NCBI GenBank assembly: GCA_019242065.1 | Contig: JAFAWJ010000078.1 | Location: 1 to 8,030 of the forward strand | Direction: 5' to 3' | From: Chloroflexota bacterium | GTDB lineage: Bacteria > Chloroflexota > UBA6077 > CF-72 | Length of the DNA stretch: 8,030 bases | Shown: one piece after another, positions 1 to 6,158 of the stretch | Numbering within the stretch: position 1 is the first letter of the stretch | Layout: every line of letters starts with the position of its first letter | Position numbers and translations under genes: made by a program | Notes under the pieces: generated by a model | The model's database searches: none | What the model saw: only the letters and a program-made list of their open reading frames with translations | Told to the model about the DNA's origin: nothing

Positions 1-96
1 ATGCCGTCACCTCCGAGGGTAGCCGATCTCCGCCCCGCGCGCCGCCCGCCTGGATCGTCCGCGTCGCCTGAGCATCGCTGTCACCGTGCTCACCCC

Positions 97-240
97 CTAG
101 TCGAGCTGCTGCCCCGCGCGTCCGGTCCTCAGCTCTTGGATCAGCGCGTGCGCGGCACGTGCATTCCCGACCCTGGTCGTCTGCGCACAGGCGCCGGCCT
201 GCCCCGGGTACCCGACAACATATTCAGTTTTCAGACCCAT
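97..240 (-). CDS. possible 47-aa hypothetical protein (weak)
   Basis: A short open frame on the minus strand downstream of the TPP enzyme gene begins MGLKTEYVVGYPGQ and ends RAGQQLD. I see no Shine-Dalgarno sequence before its ATG and recognise no family. It uses several A/T-ending codons near its start, unlike the neighbouring enzyme gene. It could be chance; I list it because nothing else explains bases 1-293, which otherwise hold only GC-rich sequence including a 10-bp palindrome (CCGCGCGCGG, 243-252). No clear intrinsic terminator follows the enzyme gene. Confidence 0.15.
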   Translation of the reverse strand: MGLKTEYVVGYPGQAGACAQTTRVGNARAAHALIQELRTGRAGQQLD

Positions 241-293
241 CGCCGCGCGCGGCCGCGAGCCGTCAAAGCTACACGCGATCCGTGGCCCTCCCC

Positions 294-2078
294 TCAGATC
301 TGCGCCAGCAGCACATCCAGCACCGCTGCCTGCCCGCTGGCAACCGCCGCCAGGCCGCGGTCGATCGCGAAGGGCAGCTCGGCCGCACGTTCCACCCGTT
401 CCCCGTACGCATGACAGCTGCGCGCCAGCGCCGCGTAATCCGGCGGCGTGTTGAACCGCACGCCAGGAAACGCATTCGCCCGCTGGGAGGCACCGTCCGG
501 GAACAGGCCCAGCACCGGCATCTTGCTCGCGTTATAACCTCCGTTATTCATAATGATAGTGAGAAACGGTGCCGCGGCCTGCTGCGCCGCCCACAGTGCC
601 GCGATCGGCGACCCGAACACAAACGAGCCGTCGCCCACCAGCGCCACCACTGTTTGCTCCGGCGCCGCCAGCCGCACGCCGACGCTAGCCCCAAGCGCCC
701 AGCCCAGCCCTGGTGCGCCCGCCGCCAGCACGCTGCCCGGCCGCTGCCGCCCCAGGAAGCGGCGCACCGCGTCCGCGCTGGTCACCGTCTCGTCCAGCAC
801 GATCGCATCCTCTGGCAATCGCTCGGCCAGCGCCGCCCCGACCCATTCCAGGGCAATCGGCTGCCGCGTGCGCAGCTGCGGCAGACTTGCGCGCAGCGTG
901 GCCAACTGCGACTGGCGAGCGGCCGCGTAGCGCTCCCGCCGCGCCGCCCAGCGCTGCCGATTGGCCGAGCTGCCGTGACGCTCGACCGCCGCCTGGAGAC
1001 CGACCAGGGCCTTGCTCGTGTCAGCCTGGATCGGCAGATCGACCGGGAACCCCCACAGCGCCATCGTTTCCTTTAAAGGATCGATGTCGAGCTGAGCAAT
1101 GCGCGCCCCGGCCGCCGGCTGCACGTGCCGCGGAATCCACGGCACGTCCACGTCCAGCAGCAGCACTACGTCCGCTTCGGCAATGGCAGCCGGGGCGTCG
1201 TCCACCGATAGCGGATGGTCGGCCGGCACATTCAGCGGTCCCAGTGTGTCGATGAGACGCATGCCAACCGTCTCGGCGAGCGTCACCAGGGCGTTGACCG
1301 CCTCGGGGTGACGGCCCAGGTTGCCGGCGATCGCCAGGGGTGCCTCGGCCTCGGCCAGCCACTCCGCCAGCTGGTCGAGCGCGCCCGGATCGCCAGCCGA
1401 GGTCACCAGCGGCCGCGCCCGCTGCGCCACGCCGAGGTCGACGCGGTTGTCGACCGGCGGCTGCATCAGCACTTCGCGCGCGGCGGTCATATACACCGGC
1501 CCCCACGGCTCGGAGGCGGCCATCTGCACCGCGCGCGGGACCAGCTGGTGCAGCGTGTCGACCCGACCCAGCTCATGCGCCCATTTGACGTAGTTGCGCA
1601 CGATGCCGATCTGGTCGGTGACGTCCTGCTGCCACTGGATCGCCCGGTCGCGGCTGCCCGGCAAGCGGCCATCCACCGTGTACGGCGCGCGCCCGGCCAG
1701 GATGACCACGCCGGCCTGCCCGCGCATGGCGTCGTGCACGTTGCCGCCCAGGTTCTGGGTGCCGACGTCGACGTGCACCACGACCAACTGCGGCTTGTGC
1801 GTCACCAGGAAGTAGCCGTGCGCCGCGGCCATCGCCACGTTTTCATACAGGCACGGAACCAGCGTTGGCACGCGCTCGCCGTCACCGGCCAGGGCCACGA
1901 GCGCCTCCTGGATCGGCGCGGTGTCGGTGCCCGGATTCAAAAAGACGTAGTCGACTCCGCTGGCGACAAGCAACTGCACAATAGCTTCGGCGCCCGTGCG
2001 GGCAGGCGCCGTCGACCGGCTCGAGCCGGTGTCGGTCGGCAGCGAAGCCGATCGCGACAAGGTGGATGTGGTGGCCAT
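294..2078 (-). CDS. thiamine diphosphate-dependent enzyme, acetolactate synthase/benzoylformate decarboxylase-like
   Basis: This is a full-length ThDP enzyme of the acetolactate synthase large-subunit superfamily, about 594 aa from the chosen ATG. The N-terminal Pyr domain carries NPGTDTAP and the catalytic-type glutamate in CLYENVAMAAAHGY. A central Rossmann-like domain follows (PLAIAGNLGRHP, then AQLDIDP). The C-terminal PP domain has the cofactor signature GDGSF, 26 residues, then NNGGYN, which binds Mg2+-diphosphate. Such enzymes decarboxylate or carboligate 2-oxo acids in the cytosol. The exact substrate cannot be read from sequence, and the NPGTD-type N-terminus resembles the generic 'thiamine pyrophosphate-requiring protein' group more than biosynthetic IlvB. 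The frame can extend to a GTG at 2126 with 16 more residues. I prefer the ATG at 2078 because the extra residues and the next 25 are low-complexity, although its ribosome site (AAGAG) is weak. No small regulatory subunit gene is adjacent. Confidence 0.9.
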   Translation of the reverse strand: MATTSTLSRSASLPTDTGSSRSTAPARTGAEAIVQLLVASGVDYVFLNPGTDTAPIQEALVALAGDGERVPTLVPCLYENVAMAAAHGYFLVTHKPQLVVVHVDVGTQNLGGNVHDAMRGQAGVVILAGRAPYTVDGRLPGSRDRAIQWQQDVTDQIGIVRNYVKWAHELGRVDTLHQLVPRAVQMAASEPWGPVYMTAAREVLMQPPVDNRVDLGVAQRARPLVTSAGDPGALDQLAEWLAEAEAPLAIAGNLGRHPEAVNALVTLAETVGMRLIDTLGPLNVPADHPLSVDDAPAAIAEADVVLLLDVDVPWIPRHVQPAAGARIAQLDIDPLKETMALWGFPVDLPIQADTSKALVGLQAAVERHGSSANRQRWAARRERYAAARQSQLATLRASLPQLRTRQPIALEWVGAALAERLPEDAIVLDETVTSADAVRRFLGRQRPGSVLAAGAPGLGWALGASVGVRLAAPEQTVVALVGDGSFVFGSPIAALWAAQQAAAPFLTIIMNNGGYNASKMPVLGLFPDGASQRANAFPGVRFNTPPDYAALARSCHAYGERVERAAELPFAIDRGLAAVASGQAAVLDVLLAQI

Positions 2079-2178
2079 GGCTCTTGCTGACCAGTGTAAG
2101 GTGAGCCGCGTCACGTGTGGGTTCACACATGCACGATTAGCAGTTCCACAAACTGTGACCTCGCGCTGACGGTTGGTA

Positions 2179-2199
2179 GGAACCCGTGTGACGGTTTCC
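2179..2199. promoter_or_regulatory. imperfect palindrome, candidate operator of the ThDP-enzyme gene
   Basis: GGAACCCGT, a 3-base centre (GTG), then ACGGTTTCC: eight of nine positions pair. It lies about 100 bp upstream of the ATG of the minus-strand enzyme gene, where an operator would be expected. No clear -35/-10 pair was recognised beside it, so the role is a guess. Confidence 0.3.
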
Positions 2200-2347
2200 G
2201 TGACGCCCCGCGTCCTACAGTCTCGCCGTTATGCAAACGCAGTCGGTCGCGTCAAATCTCCGACAAGGGCTCATTCCACCCTTTGCATCTTCTCAGGATG
2301 AGATCCGTCTGGTCCGCCACATTGTGCGCACTCCAGCCCGGATTCAA

Positions 2348-2457
2348 GAGCATGCTCTCCCACGAGAAGCTGCCACTCGGAATACACCGGCTCGGCTCAG
2401 CCGCGTCGGGATGGGATCTGGCTGCCTCACCGCAACCAACCGAGCGTGCTCTCCCAC
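2348..2457. repeat. 16-bp direct repeat GAGCRTGCTCTCCCAC, two copies
   Basis: GAGCATGCTCTCCCAC at 2348-2363 and GAGCGTGCTCTCCCAC at 2442-2457 match at 15 of 16 bases, 94 bp apart. The first ten bases of copy one (GAGCATGCTC) form a perfect palindrome, and copy two breaks it by one base. Both copies lie outside any convincing gene. They could be paired binding sites for a DNA-binding protein of the element. Confidence 0.5.
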
Positions 2458-2585
2458 CCGTCGAGATGCGCCACACCTGCACCCTTCCGGAGCACCTTGC
2501 CACTGACCTGATCTACCCTGCCATCCCCCCACCCACCGTTCATTTCAAAAGAAAGGAGCTTGCCACCGTCGATTTCAATCTCCAT
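2427..2585 (-). CDS. possible 52-aa hypothetical protein (weak)
   Basis: A minus-strand frame starts MEIEIDGGKLLSFEMNGG and ends STLGWLR. A purine-rich GAGGAAG lies about 10 bases before the ATG. It is preceded by a longer open frame (to 2918) with no recognisable content, so I start at the ATG with the ribosome-site-like sequence. No family is recognised. The stretch overlaps one copy of the 16-bp direct repeat, which argues against a protein-coding role. Confidence 0.2.
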   Translation of the reverse strand: MEIEIDGGKLLSFEMNGGWGDGRVDQVSGKVLRKGAGVAHLDGWESTLGWLR

Positions 2586-2659
2586 TGTTGTCGTCTTCCT
2601 CACTGCGCATTCCCATCTGACAACTGAATAGCCTCCTCCCGAGGGCGCTATCCAGGCGT

Positions 2660-2695
2660 GTGCACGCGCGCGTGACAGTCCGTCACGGCGTGCAC
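2660..2695. repeat. nested inverted repeat with CGTGAC core
   Basis: The left arm is GTGCACGC (2660-2667) plus CGTGAC (2671-2676). The right arm is GTCACG (2682-2687) plus GCGTGCAC (2688-2695). The centre is five bases, and the only irregularity is a 3-base insertion (GCG) in the left arm, so 14 base pairs can form. It could be a protein-binding site (element repressor or origin protein) or an RNA hairpin. No T-run follows, so it is not a simple terminator. Confidence 0.6.
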
Positions 2696-2764
2696 CCACC
2701 TGGTCGCGCCCTTCTTGTATTTCCACCCTTTTAGCCCACGAAAGGAGGACCGCCTGACTAACCA

Positions 2765-2813
2765 CTGAGGCCGGAGCAAGGCACGCTTCTGACGCGCGCC
2801 CGTCCGGCCTCAG
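2765..2813. repeat. perfect 11-bp inverted repeat, 27-base loop
   Basis: CTGAGGCCGGA (2765-2775) and TCCGGCCTCAG (2803-2813) are exact reverse complements separated by 27 bases. There is no U-tract downstream. It follows an orphan Shine-Dalgarno-like AAAGGAGG (2741-2748) and precedes the terminator at 2901, so it may be a stem of a structured transcript. Confidence 0.55.
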
Positions 2814-2900
2814 CTCACAGGCTTGCAGCGACCCCCACGCTACCCAGCAACGGTGTCGCTCGCAGCCAGTGGGCAGTTTACGCCACCTCACCCATCCATG

Positions 2901-2937
2901 AGCGGAGTTCCCAGCCAATGGGAACCCCGCTCTTTTT
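2901..2937 (+). terminator. intrinsic terminator before the translocation operon
   Basis: AGCGG-A-GTTCCCA (2901-2913) pairs with TGGGAAC-C-CCGCT (2919-2931) around a 5-base loop (GCCAA). That gives 12 base pairs with one internal mismatch, followed by CTTTTT. This is a classic plus-strand rho-independent terminator. No good plus-strand gene precedes it, and the first operon ORF begins 40 bases later, so it may end a small RNA or act as an attenuator for the operon. Confidence 0.8.
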
Positions 2938-2977
2938 CATGTGTGGCCGCTGCCCCGGCCACCGAGAGGCTCGAACT

Positions 2978-3187
2978 ATGCCCGTCAACAACTCTCCCCG
3001 TCTCACACAGTCCGGCGCGTGTGCCGCCTGCGGCGCGTACGGCGGAACTCAACACCCCGACTGCCATCCGCGCACCGGTCCGCGCCTCCAGCTCGGACAC
3101 ATGCGCGGCGCGCAGCGTGACGCACGAAACAGCACCGTCGTCCGCGAGAAGCTGCGCATCGACAGCGGACTGGTGCGCGACCTGTGA
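2978..3187 (+). CDS. 69-aa Cys/His small protein, first gene of translocation operon
   Basis: No family is recognised. The ATG at 2978 is preceded by GAGAGG at 2964-2969 with 8-base spacing. The protein starts MPVNNSPRLTQSG and contains a C-x2-C-x7-H-x2-C cluster (Cys15, Cys18, His26, Cys29, followed by His30), which could bind one zinc ion. The C-terminal half is basic and then amphipathic (VVREKLRIDSGLVRDL). The stop overlaps the GTG start of the next gene by four bases (GTGA), implying translational coupling and supporting a real gene. The frame extends upstream to an ATG at 2939 that would add another CxxC (MCGRC), but that start has no good ribosome site and abuts the terminator. A nucleic-acid-binding accessory role is inference from the Cys/His cluster and neighbours. 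Confidence 0.6.
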   Translation: MPVNNSPRLTQSGACAACGAYGGTQHPDCHPRTGPRLQLGHMRGAQRDARNSTVVREKLRIDSGLVRDL

Positions 3188-3882
3188 ACCGTCACGCGCG
3201 TCGCTCCAGGATCGACCCGCGCGACCTGCCCGCCGTGCGCGACCTGGTCCGTTTCGGGGCCATGACCGACGATCAGCTGGCTCGGCGTTACCCCGATCCA
3301 GCCTTCGGCCTGAGCCGTCTCCCGCACCTGAAGGCGGCGCGCCTCGTCGACCTCTGGTTTGAATCGCTCGAAGGCGCACGCGTGTATTCCCCCACCCGTC
3401 GCGCACAGAGCATCGCCAGGGTGCCTGGGCTCCACCCACATACACCGTACGCCTCCCACCTGTCGCACGACATCGCCCTGGTCGACCTGGCCGACTATCT
3501 GGTCGCTCAAGACCCCACGTTCCAGTGGTTCGCCGAGGCGGAGGTCCGCGGTGCGCTGGAGCAGATCGCTCCATCACCCCGACAGCTCGAAGGCGACACC
3601 CGTCACCGACCCGACGGCTTGCTCGTGACGCCCGAGGCGCGCATCGCCATCGAACTGGAGCACAGCGATAAGTACCAGGCCCGCTACGCGAGCATTTCGG
3701 CCTGGTTCGTCCGCGAGTGGCGCATCGATCGCGTCCGCTGGTACATCGACAACCCCCGCATCCTCCAGCGTCTGCGCGAGGTCAATGCGCGTCACGGCTT
3801 CGACCGTGACATGCCGATCGAGCTCGAGCCATTTCCTCCCAGCGTCCGCATGCGTCAGCGTCAGGGTCGGTACGAGCCATGA
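3184..3882 (+). CDS. replication-relaxation (Replic_Relax) family protein
   Basis: 232 aa with the layout of the Replic_Relax family found on plasmids and integrative elements of high-GC Gram-positives. There is an N-terminal winged-helix-like segment (about 13-60: DLVRFGAMTDDQLARRYPD, then SRLPHLKAARLVD) and a short hydrophobic HDIALVDLADYLV (95-107). The conserved core is RHRPDGLLVTPEARIAIELE (140-159), then HSDKYQARY. The core is reminiscent of nuclease-fold PD-x-ExE signatures, but activity is unproven. The gene starts at GTG 3184, overlapping the upstream small gene by 4 bp, and its TGA overlaps the ATPase start by 4 bp (ATGA). This family is typically encoded directly before a TraG/FtsK-like ATPase, as here, so it is likely a DNA-associated partner of that pump. 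The family name is historical; no HUH or tyrosine relaxase motif is visible. Confidence 0.8.
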   Translation: MNRHARRSRIDPRDLPAVRDLVRFGAMTDDQLARRYPDPAFGLSRLPHLKAARLVDLWFESLEGARVYSPTRRAQSIARVPGLHPHTPYASHLSHDIALVDLADYLVAQDPTFQWFAEAEVRGALEQIAPSPRQLEGDTRHRPDGLLVTPEARIAIELEHSDKYQARYASISAWFVREWRIDRVRWYIDNPRILQRLREVNARHGFDRDMPIELEPFPPSVRMRQRQGRYEP

Positions 3883-5138
3883 CGGACGCACTATCCCTTG
3901 GAGGGGTCGTCACGGCACCCCTCCAAGCCGCACCAATCTATCCCGGCGCGGCCTTCCAGTTGGCACTTGCCGAACTCCAGCGTCACGTGATGCTCGTCGG
4001 AACCACCGGCTCCGGCAAGACCACCACCCTGGCTCGACTCATGGACGGCGCCATGCGAGCCGGTTGGTCGGTCCTGGTCGTCGACGCCAAGGGCGGCAGA
4101 CTCGCGGACGTCTGCCGCGCCCTCGGTGCCGTCCACCACCAGCGGGCGCGCATCTGGCTACCCGGCGATCACCACTCATGGAGCTACGACCTGTGCGCGG
4201 GCGAGCCGAGCGCCGTTGGCAACCGTCTCGTCGGTGCATTCGAGCACGGTCGTGAGGGTCAGGTGTATCGCAACCTGTCCCAGGCCATCGTACCGCTGAC
4301 CGTCAGGGCGCTCGTCGAGAGCGGTCAGGCCTGCACGCTCGACTCGCTGCGCTACAGCCTGGACGAGACGCATCTCACCGGTCTGGCCCGGCGCACCGTC
4401 GACGTCGAACTGAAGACGGAATTGCTGACGATGGTCAACAACCCGTTGCACCGCGCTGCCCTGTCAGGCATCGCCGGTCGGCTGCGGACGCTGCGGTATG
4501 GCGTCTTCGGCCCCTGGTTACTGCCCTCAGCGCACACGCTGGACCTGAGCGCGTGCCTCAACTCGGCCGGCGTGACGTATCTGGGCTTGCCAGCTACCGC
4601 CGCATCCGAAGATGTCGCGCTGGTTGGGCGGGTGCTGATCCAGCACCTCAAACAGGTGGCGTATGACGGGTTGTGGTCGGCGACACCCCACCCCGGACTC
4701 ATCCTGTTTGACGAGTTTGCGTCACTTGGCGACGCCGTCCAACTGGTTGATCTTCTCCTGCAAGCCCGCGAAGCGCGCCTGTCGGTGGTGGTTTCAACCC
4801 AGCAGCTGCCACGCGACTCAGCGTTGCTCCGCAAAGCACTCCTGGGCGCCGGAGTGCTGATCGTCCACCAGGTCGGCGCCCCCGAAGACGCCGACGCTCT
4901 GGCGCGCGCGCTCGGTTCCCGCAACGGACCCGAAATCGCGCGCCAGATTCATCTGGGACCTAGCGGCCCGACCGTACGGCGTCTGTTGCGTAGTCGCGAG
5001 TCGTTCCTGGTCAGTCCCGACGAGCTGTCGCGGCTAGCCGTCGGGGCAGCCGCGGTCTCGGTCCGCTTCGGGGATCAGCGGATCGCCGTCGTGCGCATCG
5101 AGCCGCGACTGCCACCGCCGGTCAGCGCTCAGTCGTAG
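3879..5138 (+). CDS. TraG/TraD/VirD4-like DNA-translocation ATPase
   Basis: A 419-aa P-loop ATPase of the conjugative coupling-protein/HerA-FtsK group. Walker A is GTTGSGKTT (41-49), followed by a helix and the strand SVLVVDAKGG (64-73), equivalent to the DPKGE segment of TraG proteins. Walker B is LILFDEFASLG (274-284), with Asp278 and Glu279, and VVVSTQQLPR (303-312) matches the sensor strand of TraD/VirD4 proteins. No N-terminal membrane segments are present, unlike classical VirD4, so it would need a membrane partner; the polytopic protein encoded next is a candidate. The likely role is ATP-driven movement of DNA or nucleoprotein at the inner face of the membrane. The start ATG overlaps the preceding stop (ATGA), so the two are probably translated together. 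An 11-bp perfect inverted repeat lies in codons 7-17. Confidence 0.85.
   Translation: MTDALSLGGVVTAPLQAAPIYPGAAFQLALAELQRHVMLVGTTGSGKTTTLARLMDGAMRAGWSVLVVDAKGGRLADVCRALGAVHHQRARIWLPGDHHSWSYDLCAGEPSAVGNRLVGAFEHGREGQVYRNLSQAIVPLTVRALVESGQACTLDSLRYSLDETHLTGLARRTVDVELKTELLTMVNNPLHRAALSGIAGRLRTLRYGVFGPWLLPSAHTLDLSACLNSAGVTYLGLPATAASEDVALVGRVLIQHLKQVAYDGLWSATPHPGLILFDEFASLGDAVQLVDLLLQAREARLSVVVSTQQLPRDSALLRKALLGAGVLIVHQVGAPEDADALARALGSRNGPEIARQIHLGPSGPTVRRLLRSRESFLVSPDELSRLAVGAAAVSVRFGDQRIAVVRIEPRLPPPVSAQS
3897..3927 (+). repeat. perfect 11-bp hairpin in the first codons of the ATPase gene
   Basis: CTTGGAGGGGT (3897-3907) and ACCCCTCCAAG (3917-3927) are exact reverse complements around a 9-base loop (CGTCACGGC). 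The hairpin begins 18 bases after the start codon, close enough to hinder initiation at the ATG of 3879. It may help make translation depend on ribosomes arriving from the overlapping upstream gene. No U-tract follows. Confidence 0.65.
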
Positions 5139-5160
5139 CTCCGCTTCGCCACTTCTCCCT

Positions 5161-5215
5161 GGGACTCGATCCGTCCGCGTGCGAGTCGGATCAGTCCCCC
5201 ACCTCCTGAAAGGAG
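5161..5215 (+). promoter_or_regulatory. stem-loop plus sequestered ribosome site before the M48-like gene
   Basis: Between the ATPase stop (5138) and the next start (5227), GGGACT-C-GATCCG (5161-5173) pairs with CGGATCAGTCCC (5187-5198): 12 base pairs with one bulged C around a 13-base loop. Directly after it, CTCCT (5203-5207) can pair with the ribosome site AGGAG (5211-5215) across a GAA loop. The M48-like gene's translation could be limited by these structures. That is inferred from pairing only. Confidence 0.5.
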
Positions 5216-5226
5216 CCTTTTGCCCG

Positions 5227-6141
5227 GTGTTAGTCGCACTTGCCTTGACGGCTATCCGCCGTCACCCATTCAGCGTTGCCTTCACCGTCATCCTGGGAAT
5301 CGTTACCGCCAGTTTGCTCAGAAGCTCCGCACCGCTGGTCCTGTCAGTGTGGGCGATTGCGTCCCTACTCAGTTTTGAGCTCTGGTACCTCCTGGAACCA
5401 ACCGTCTTCATGCGTCTCGCCGGCTACCGCGAGCCGACCTACGCCGAACGCCAGCGCCTGGATGCCGCGCTCGGCCGCACCTCCCTGCGCGTGCTCGTGG
5501 CCGACTCCACGGCGCTGGTCGCCGCTCGCGGTCTCCGCTGCCTGGTCATCAGTCGCGACCTGATGGAGGTCTTCGAAGATCGGGCGCTCACTGGCGTCCT
5601 GAATCAAACCGCGGCGTCGGCGCAGGCCGCCAACCTGGCTGGCTACCTGCTGGTCTGGATCGGCAACCTGCCACTGCTCGCCGGCTGGGTCGCGTGTCGA
5701 GTGTTTGGCCAGTTCGGGCGACTGCTCGCAGTGGTCGTCGGAACCAGCCTGGTGCTGCCGCTCATCTTGTGCCGTGACTTCTTCCTGCGCTGGACCGGAT
5801 GGCTGTTCACCATCGCGCTCGTCGCTCTGGTCGGCACAGTCCTGCTTTCGGACGGATATGCGTTGGCGAGCCTGGAGCTGCTGCTGGCGGGGCTTCTCGT
5901 CCCCAGCCTGCGCATACTCCTGGCGTGGGAAAGTCGGCGCGTCGAGGCCGCCGCCGACTCCCTCACCATCGCCGCAGGGTACGGTCCCCAATTACTCGAA
6001 GCAGTCGACTTCCTGGCGCTGGCCGAGCCCCTGCCGGTTGCCGATAAGCTGCTGAACATCGTGTGTCTGCCGCGTTTCACCAGCGCCCAGCGCGCCGAAC
6101 GCATTCATCGCGCGCTCGGCGCACCCCGCGTCATGAGCTGA
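5227..6141 (+). CDS. polytopic membrane protein, degenerate M48 (HtpX-like) peptidase fold
   Basis: 304 aa from GTG 5227, chosen because GAAAGGAG (5208-5215) lies 11 bases before it. A GTG at 5179 lies in the upstream stem-loop and would add 16 residues. Two N-terminal membrane segments (about 14-31, 37-56) are followed by a soluble part with M48-like landmarks: EPTYAERQRLDAAL (68-81), VADSTAL, then LVISRDLMEVFEDRALTGVL (106-125). In M48 enzymes this leads into HExxH. Here the aligned residues are QTAAS (127-131), so both zinc histidines and the catalytic Glu are missing. More hydrophobic segments (about 136-155, 166-183, 190-207, 212-233) precede ESRRVEAAAD (235-244), which keeps the ExxAD pattern holding the third zinc ligand (Glu240). 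The tail SAQRAERIHRALG matches the usual M48 ending. Protease activity is unlikely; a scaffold or membrane anchor for the adjacent ATPase is plausible. Confidence 0.65.
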   Translation: MLVALALTAIRRHPFSVAFTVILGIVTASLLRSSAPLVLSVWAIASLLSFELWYLLEPTVFMRLAGYREPTYAERQRLDAALGRTSLRVLVADSTALVAARGLRCLVISRDLMEVFEDRALTGVLNQTAASAQAANLAGYLLVWIGNLPLLAGWVACRVFGQFGRLLAVVVGTSLVLPLILCRDFFLRWTGWLFTIALVALVGTVLLSDGYALASLELLLAGLLVPSLRILLAWESRRVEAAADSLTIAAGYGPQLLEAVDFLALAEPLPVADKLLNIVCLPRFTSAQRAERIHRALGAPRVMS

Positions 6142-6158
6142 CAGGGTTCTCAAGAAGA

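Larger units (their letters stand above)
2079..2977. other. gene-poor, repeat-rich control region
   Basis: About 900 bp without a convincing protein gene. The long open frames here lack family signatures and good ribosome sites. It holds an imperfect palindrome near the ThDP gene (2179-2199), a 16-bp direct repeat (2348-2363 and 2442-2457), two strong inverted repeats (2660-2695, 2765-2813) and an intrinsic terminator (2901-2937). Two good Shine-Dalgarno-like sequences, GAAAGGAG (2551-2558) and AAAGGAGG (2741-2748), have no proper start codon behind them, and an anti-SD-like CCTCCTCCC lies at 2632-2640. Together these suggest a structured RNA or leader on the plus strand, ahead of the operon starting at 2978. 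That role is inferred. Confidence 0.5.

Noticed and set aside
159..1076. 305-aa plus-strand open frame opposite the ThDP enzyme gene
   Set aside because: It is antisense to a well-supported gene, Arg/Gln/His-rich and without domain signatures; a typical shadow frame of GC-rich coding DNA.
1215..2090. 291-aa plus-strand open frame opposite the ThDP enzyme gene
   Set aside because: It is His/Arg-rich and antisense to the enzyme gene, with no ribosome site or recognisable motif.
2115..2627. 170-aa plus-strand open frame in the gene-poor region
   Set aside because: No ribosome site, no family features and irregular composition; it runs across the direct repeats.
2560..2631. 23-codon TTG-started leader peptide behind GAAAGGAG
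   Set aside because: The start would be only one base after the ribosome site and the peptide has no attenuation-type codon run.
2823..3362. 179-aa plus-strand frame across the terminator and small gene
   Set aside because: Ser/Ala/Pro-rich translation, overlaps two better supported genes and would read through the intrinsic terminator hairpin.
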